Source: Clostridiales bacterium (lineage in GTDB: Bacteria > Bacillota_A > Clostridia > Oscillospirales > Oscillospiraceae). From it: a DNA stretch of 60,743 nt. Every line of letters starts with the position of its first letter. Position 1 is the first letter of the stretch. The stretch spans positions 1 to 60,743 of the forward strand of contig SFKX01000017.1 in the NCBI GenBank assembly GCA_004553625.1, in the 5' to 3' direction. Position numbers and translations under genes: made by a program. Below, piece by piece: positions 56,497 to 60,743 of the stretch. The notes under the pieces were generated by a model. The model did no database searches and was not told the DNA's origin. It saw nothing but the letters and a program-made list of their open reading frames with translations.

Positions 56497-57732
56497 ATGA
56501 ACGATATCCGAGACATAGCCCTCGCCCCTTCCGGCGAGCGCAAGATAGCCTGGGTGCGGCGAAATATGCCGGTGCTGCGGGGCATCGAGGCGGATTTTGA
56601 GCGTGAAAAGCCCTTCGATGGCATGAAGGTGGCCCTTTCCGTGCATCTGGAGGCCAAAACGGCCTATCTCTGCCGCGTGCTGGCCGCGGGCGGAGCTCAG
56701 ATGTACGTCACGGGCTCGAACCCCCTCTCCACGCAGGACGACGTTGCCGCGGCCCTGGCTGCCGGCGGGATGGAGGTCCACGCCGTCCACGGAGCGACGG
56801 CGGAGGAATATGCCCGGCATCTGGACGCTGTGCTCTCCGTTGGTCCTAACATCATAATTGACGACGGCGGCGAGCTCGTCGAGCTCATGCGCACAAAGTT
56901 CAAGGCTCTGCTTCCCGGAGTCATTGGCGGCTGCGAAGAGACCACCACGGGCATCACCCGGCTCAAGAAGCTCGCGCGCGACGGTATTTTGCCCTTCACG
57001 ATGATGATGGTGAACGACGCTGACTGCAAGCACATGTTTGATAACCGCTACGGTACGGGTCAGTCGGTATGGGACGGCATCATGCGCACGACGAATCTCA
57101 TCGTTGCGGGCAAGTACGTGGTGGTATCCGGCTACGGCTGGTGCGGCAAGGGCGTGGCGATGCGGGCTGCGGGCCTGGGCGCCAAGGTCATAGTCACGGA
57201 ACCGGACCCGGTACATGCGCTGGAGGCCGTTATGGACGGATATGAGGTCATGCCCATGCGCGAGGCGGCAAAGCTGGGCGATATCTTCTGTACCGTCACC
57301 GGATGCCGCGATATTATAACAAAAGAGCACTTTGACCTCATGAAGGACGGCGCTATACTCACGAACGCAGGTCACTTCGATGTTGAGATCGACATGGCGG
57401 GCCTGCACGAATACGCCGTCAGCAGCTATGAGGCGCGGCACAACATCACGGGCTACGAGCTGCCGAACGGGAAAACGATCTTCGTCATCGCTGAGGGCAG
57501 GCTCGTGAACCTGGCCGCGGCGGACGGACACCCGGCGGAGATCATGGACATGAGCTTTGCTATCCAGGCGCTCTCGGCGGAGTACCTTGCGAAGAACAAG
57601 GGCAAGCTCCCCTGTGAGCCTATGAAGGTCCCGGAGGAGATAGACAAGGCGGTGGCCCGCCGCAAGCTGGCGTCGCTGGGCGTGGAGATAGACGAGATGA
57701 GCGAGACTCAGAAGGAGTATCTGGGGATCTGA
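56497..57732 (+). CDS. ahcY: Adenosylhomocysteinase
   Basis: 411 residues from the ATG at 56497 (GGAGG upstream). LSVHLEAKTAYLCRVLAAGGA, GVIGGCEETTTGI, VNDADCKHMFDNRYGTGQS and the NAD fold VVSGYGWCGKGVAMRAAGLGA are AhcY hallmarks; the C-terminus lacks the KPDHYRY tail of longer homologs. It splits S-adenosylhomocysteine into adenosine and homocysteine, the MetH substrate. Its own unit, about 11 kb from metH. Confidence 0.95.
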   Translation: MNDIRDIALAPSGERKIAWVRRNMPVLRGIEADFEREKPFDGMKVALSVHLEAKTAYLCRVLAAGGAQMYVTGSNPLSTQDDVAAALAAGGMEVHAVHGATAEEYARHLDAVLSVGPNIIIDDGGELVELMRTKFKALLPGVIGGCEETTTGITRLKKLARDGILPFTMMMVNDADCKHMFDNRYGTGQSVWDGIMRTTNLIVAGKYVVVSGYGWCGKGVAMRAAGLGAKVIVTEPDPVHALEAVMDGYEVMPMREAAKLGDIFCTVTGCRDIITKEHFDLMKDGAILTNAGHFDVEIDMAGLHEYAVSSYEARHNITGYELPNGKTIFVIAEGRLVNLAAADGHPAEIMDMSFAIQALSAEYLAKNKGKLPCEPMKVPEEIDKAVARRKLASLGVEIDEMSETQKEYLGI

Positions 57733-57757
57733 TATTTTTGGGGAGCGGTGAGCCGGT

Positions 57758-59146
57758 TTGGAGGAAAACAGCATCGAGCTCCGCCTGGAACAGCTCAAGG
57801 AGCTTTTTGAGGCGCACAAGATGAAGGCGCTCCAGCTCGAGCTGGAGGAGATGAACGAATTTGATATCGCCGAATTCCTCACCGAGCTCGGTGAGGAGGA
57901 CGGCAAGCGCATGGCCACGGCGTTCCGGCTGCTCTCGAAGGAGCGGGGCGCCGAGGTCTTTGCGGAGCTCGACGCACCGGAGCAGGAGACGATAATTAAC
58001 TCCATCACGGATACGGAGCTTGCGGTCATTATCGAGGATATGTATGTCGACGACGCCGTCGACATGATGGAGGAGCTGCCCGCCAACATCGTGAAGCGCG
58101 TCATGCGCAACGCGACCCCGGCAACGCGCAACCTCATAAACCAGTACCTCAAATACTCGGAGGACTCCGCAGGCAGCATCATGACGGCCGAGTTCGTGGA
58201 CCTCAAGAAGTACATGAACGTGCGCGAGTCAATAGCACGCATCCGCCGCATAGGCGAGGACAAGGAGACGATCTACGTCTGCTACGTCACCTCTGCGGAC
58301 AGGAAGCTCGAGGGCGTCGTAACGGTGAAGGACCTGCTGCTCTCAGACGACGAGGCCGTCATCGAGGACATCATGGACACGAACGTCATCTTCTGCCGGA
58401 CGACTGACGAGCGTGAGGAGGCGGCGCAGCTCATCTCGGACTACGACCTTCTGGCGATCCCCGTTGTGGATAAGGAAGGGCGGCTCGTCGGCATCGTCAC
58501 GGTCGACGACGTCATCGACGTCCTGCAGGAAGAGGCCACGGAGGACTTTGACCGAATGGCCGGTATCGCGCCCTCGGATAAGCCGTATTCGAGGACGGGC
58601 GTTCTGGAAATGTGGAAGCGCAGGATACCCTGGCTGATGTTTCTGATGCTCTCGGCCACCTTCACTAGCATGATAATAACGGGCTTTGAGGACGCGCTCG
58701 CGCGCTGCGCCGTACTGACGGGCTTTATACCCATGCTGATGGGTACGGGCGGTAACTCGGGTTCGCAGAGCTCGACTGCGGTCATCCGCAGCCTCTCTCT
58801 GGGCGACACGGAGCCGAAGGACATACTCTGGGTGGTCTGGAAGGAGATAAGGGTGGCGGTCGTCTGCGGAGCATCGCTGGCGGCTGTGAATTTTGTGAAG
58901 ATGCTGGTGGTGGACCGGATGCTGCTGGGCAACGGCGAAGTGACGGTGCTCGTAGCGGCGACGGTCTCCATAACGCTCATATTTGTAGTAATGTTTGCAA
59001 AGGCGGTGGGCAGTACGCTGCCCATGGCTGCTGAGAAGATCGGCATAGACCCTGCGGTGATGGCGAGCCCGCTCATTTCCACCATCACGGACGCCGTGTC
59101 CCTGCTCATATACTTCACATTGGCGACGCTGTTTTTGCACATATAA
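57758..59146 (+). CDS. mgtE: Magnesium transporter MgtE
   Basis: 462 residues, TTG start. MgtE N-domain (residues ~1-130), two CBS domains (~135-260; SAGSIMTAEFVDLK and LVGIVTVDDVIDVL), then a five-helix pore with MGTGGNSGSQSSTAVIRSLSLG and the C-terminal DAVSLLIYFTLA. Cytoplasmic magnesium closes the gate through the N and CBS domains. 25 bases after ahcY. Confidence 0.94.
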   Translation: MEENSIELRLEQLKELFEAHKMKALQLELEEMNEFDIAEFLTELGEEDGKRMATAFRLLSKERGAEVFAELDAPEQETIINSITDTELAVIIEDMYVDDAVDMMEELPANIVKRVMRNATPATRNLINQYLKYSEDSAGSIMTAEFVDLKKYMNVRESIARIRRIGEDKETIYVCYVTSADRKLEGVVTVKDLLLSDDEAVIEDIMDTNVIFCRTTDEREEAAQLISDYDLLAIPVVDKEGRLVGIVTVDDVIDVLQEEATEDFDRMAGIAPSDKPYSRTGVLEMWKRRIPWLMFLMLSATFTSMIITGFEDALARCAVLTGFIPMLMGTGGNSGSQSSTAVIRSLSLGDTEPKDILWVVWKEIRVAVVCGASLAAVNFVKMLVVDRMLLGNGEVTVLVAATVSITLIFVVMFAKAVGSTLPMAAEKIGIDPAVMASPLISTITDAVSLLIYFTLATLFLHI

Positions 59147-59173
59147 AAAAAGGGATTTCGGGGGATAGTCCGG

Positions 59174-60088
59174 ATGGATATGACTCAGGTGATATCCCAG
59201 ATGGGGATATTGGTGTTCATAATGGTGGTGGGCTTTGTCTGCGCAAAATTGGGCGTGACGGGGCCTGAGTTCAACAGGCGGCTTTCCGGCGTGGTAATGA
59301 ATGTTCTGCTGGTGTTCACGGTTCTGTATTCGGTGATGAATACAGACATTGAGATGGACCTTGCAGAGCTTGGCCTTGCTACTCTGAGCTTTTTCGTGAT
59401 GTTTATCGTCATGTCCGTGATCGGCTTTGTCACGGCGAAGCTGCTGAAGCCCGGTCCTGAGCGCGAGGGGCTGACGTTTTTCGGAGTTACTTTTGCCAAC
59501 ACGGTGTTTTTAGGCTTCCCGGTCATAGAGGCGCTCTATGGCTCGGACGGCCTGTTCATAGCGGCGATATCCAACATACCGTTCAACCTCATGGCTTACA
59601 CGGTGGGCCTGGGAGCCGTCAAGGGATTCAAAGGCGGACTGAGCCTTAAGCAGGCGATCTCTCCGCCGCTTGTCGCCTCGATCTTGGCGGTGCTGCTGTT
59701 CCTGAGCGGCTGGGAGGTGCCGGAGATTGTGAAGGACGCCTTCGGCGCCATGAGCGGAGCTACGATACCGATGTCCATGCTGATCGTCGGAACGAGCTTG
59801 GGCTCGGTGTCTCTGCGAGGCGCGGCGGGCAACTGGCGCGTGGCCGTCGTTGTGATCACAAAGCTGCTGGTAGCGCCCGTGATAGTCTGGCTGGTGGCCA
59901 GGGCGCTCGTGACGGACGAACTGCTGCTGGGTGTCATTGTCATCCTGGCTTCCGCGCCTCCGGCCATGCTGGCGACGATATTCGCCATACAGGCCGGCAA
60001 GGACGAGGGCTATGCCTCGGAGTGCGTGTTCATTGGGACGGTGCTGTCGGCGGTGAGTATGCCCTTTATAATCTGGCTGCTGCTGTGA
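59174..60088 (+). CDS. AEC family transporter
   Basis: 304 residues, ten helices in two halves. GFVCAKLGV and NTVFLGFPVIEALYG in the first half and SAPPAMLATIFAIQAGKDEGYAS near the end are typical of the auxin-efflux-carrier family, which in bacteria moves malate and other organic acids. In line with mgtE and a GNAT gene, all closely spaced. Confidence 0.9.
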   Translation: MDMTQVISQMGILVFIMVVGFVCAKLGVTGPEFNRRLSGVVMNVLLVFTVLYSVMNTDIEMDLAELGLATLSFFVMFIVMSVIGFVTAKLLKPGPEREGLTFFGVTFANTVFLGFPVIEALYGSDGLFIAAISNIPFNLMAYTVGLGAVKGFKGGLSLKQAISPPLVASILAVLLFLSGWEVPEIVKDAFGAMSGATIPMSMLIVGTSLGSVSLRGAAGNWRVAVVVITKLLVAPVIVWLVARALVTDELLLGVIVILASAPPAMLATIFAIQAGKDEGYASECVFIGTVLSAVSMPFIIWLLL

Positions 60089-60100
60089 GGAGACGAGAAA

Positions 60101-60577
60101 ATGGACGAAATTGAGATAAGGCATGCGGAGGAAAAGGACCTGCCGCTGATATTGACTTTCATACGTGAGCTGGCAGAGTACGAGCACCTGGCCGGCGAGG
60201 TCGTGGCGACGGAAGAAGTGCTGCGCGAGTGGCTGTTCGAGCGGCGTGCGGCAGAGGTGATATTTGCCGAGACCGGCGGACGTGAGATAGGCTTTGCGCT
60301 GTTTTTCGGGAATTTTTCTACCTTCCTTGGCCGCGGCGGAATATACCTTGAGGACCTTTATGTAAGAGAGACTTACAGGGGGCTCGGTGCGGGCAGGGCG
60401 CTGCTGCGGGAGCTGGCGCGGCTGGCGCTGGCGCGAGGATGCGGACGCCTGGAATGGGCCTGCCTGGACTGGAACCGCCCGAGCATAGACTTCTACCTCT
60501 CTCTGGGCGCCCGCCCCATGTCGGACTGGACCACCTACCGCGCCGCCGGAGAGACCCTGAAAAAGCTGGCGGAATAG
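60101..60577 (+). CDS. GNAT N-acetyltransferase, diamine acetyltransferase-like
   Basis: 158 residues. IRHAEEKDLPLILTFIRELAEYE at the N-terminus, FLGRGGIYLEDLYVRETYRGLGAGRALL (here the acetyl-CoA loop is RGLGAG) and WNRPSIDFYLSLGA resemble spermidine/spermine-type acetyltransferases. Substrate inferred only. 12 bases after the AEC gene, last of the unit. Confidence 0.88.
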   Translation: MDEIEIRHAEEKDLPLILTFIRELAEYEHLAGEVVATEEVLREWLFERRAAEVIFAETGGREIGFALFFGNFSTFLGRGGIYLEDLYVRETYRGLGAGRALLRELARLALARGCGRLEWACLDWNRPSIDFYLSLGARPMSDWTTYRAAGETLKKLAE

Positions 60578-60589
60578 GAGAATAAAGAG

Positions 60590-60621
60590 GACCGGCGTCC
60601 TGAATGGACGCCGGTCTTTTA
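60590..60621. terminator. Terminator after the GNAT gene
   Basis: GACCGGCGTCC-TGAAT-GGACGCCGGTC followed by TTTTAATATG. It separates the GNAT gene from the converging partial gene. Confidence 0.85.
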
Positions 60622-60634
60622 ATATGTCTGTTCC

Positions 60635-60743
60635 TTAGCGCTGGAGCGCGTCCCAGTCGCGCTCGGGGAGCTTTTCGGTCCAGATCTCTATGTCTCCGGA
60701 CCACTTGTATTTGTGGCTGTTCGTGGCCTCCTGGAGTTGGGCG
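60635..60743 (-). CDS. Unrecognised protein, C-terminal end (partial)
   Basis: The minus strand is open from the window edge to TAA at 60637-60635. The last residues read NSHKYKWSGDIEIWTEKLPE and RDWDALQR. No family recognised. G+C and codon use match the neighbours. The rest lies beyond the window. Confidence 0.6.
   Translation of the reverse strand, partial: AQLQEATNSHKYKWSGDIEIWTEKLPERDWDALQR

Noticed and set aside
60318..60704. Minus-strand open frame across the end of the GNAT gene
   Set aside because: It runs through the GNAT gene and the terminator; the real minus-strand gene at the edge is in another frame and ends at 60635.

Overview
The window looks like chromosomal DNA of a G+C-rich member of the Bacillota, class Clostridia, most likely a gut Oscillospirales-type anaerobe. 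This is an inference. The signs are PyrR attenuation of a uracil permease, a TPP riboswitch on an ECF thiamine S-component (ThiT), queH-queT, a perfect CIRCE element, two DegV proteins, rpsF-ssb-rpsR, a cobalamin-dependent MetH with a separate activation protein, and a ferredoxin-linked 2-oxoacid oxidoreductase. No prophage, insertion sequence, CRISPR array or plasmid gene was seen.

Layout. 1-842: 3' end of an rRNA operon in the unusual order 23S-tRNA-Lys-tRNA-Glu-5S-tRNA-Asn-tRNA(CAT); the 3' end of 5S is duplicated in tandem. 0.9-3.3 kb: an orphan BlaR1-like M56 protease behind BlaI/MecI-like operators, then TPP riboswitch-thiT. 3.3-5.0 kb (minus): a four-gene cassette with a WHH-type nuclease, a translationally coupled 79-residue protein and two related beta-rich proteins, one of them DUF2589. 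5.1-7.7 kb: YbaK, GNAT, tRNA-Ser, DegV, a PepSY-like protein. 8-13.6 kb: pyrR-pyrP, rpsF-ssb-rpsR, flavodoxin/dCMP deaminase, queH-queT. 13.7-21.2 kb: a divergent TetR regulator and a five-gene operon (two GntP permeases, Old-Yellow-Enzyme reductase, SDR, secondary alcohol dehydrogenase) with several copies of one palindrome between them. 21.3-25.7 kb: tRNA-Ser, phosphatase, ZIP, tRNA-Gln, znuACB. 25.9-28.3 kb: polar amino-acid ABC transporter. 28.4-31.3 kb: CIRCE-hsp20, peroxiredoxin, ABC half-transporter. 31.4-37.2 kb: HyuA-like protein, DUF917, CodB-like permease, PucR regulator. 37.3-41.5 kb: DegV and MarR sharing an operator region, then an FNR/2Fe-2S reductase paired with a CrtI-like flavoprotein. 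41.6-45.5 kb: metF, MetH activation protein, metH. 45.6-48.3 kb: hypothetical, pyrimidine phosphorylase, metallo-hydrolase. 48.4-56.4 kb: a GntR-led operon (two ketopantoate-reductase-like enzymes, P-loop ATPase, four-subunit 2-oxoacid:ferredoxin oxidoreductase) divergent from a YkvI-like transporter. 56.5-60.7 kb: ahcY, mgtE, AEC transporter, GNAT, and the 3' end of an unrecognised gene.

How it works together. metF/metH/ahcY recycle homocysteine and folate one-carbon units. znuACB and ZIP handle zinc, pyrR/pyrP and pdp pyrimidines, queH/queT queuosine. The three regulator-plus-transporter-plus-redox clusters (TetR/GntP, PucR/CodB, GntR/YkvI) look like catabolic modules for small acids or nitrogen compounds whose substrates the sequence does not give. 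The most unusual candidates are the nuclease-DUF2589 cassette, the multi-operator TetR locus, the GntR operon, two promoters that predict leaderless mRNAs, and a pseudoknot-like leader before queT.
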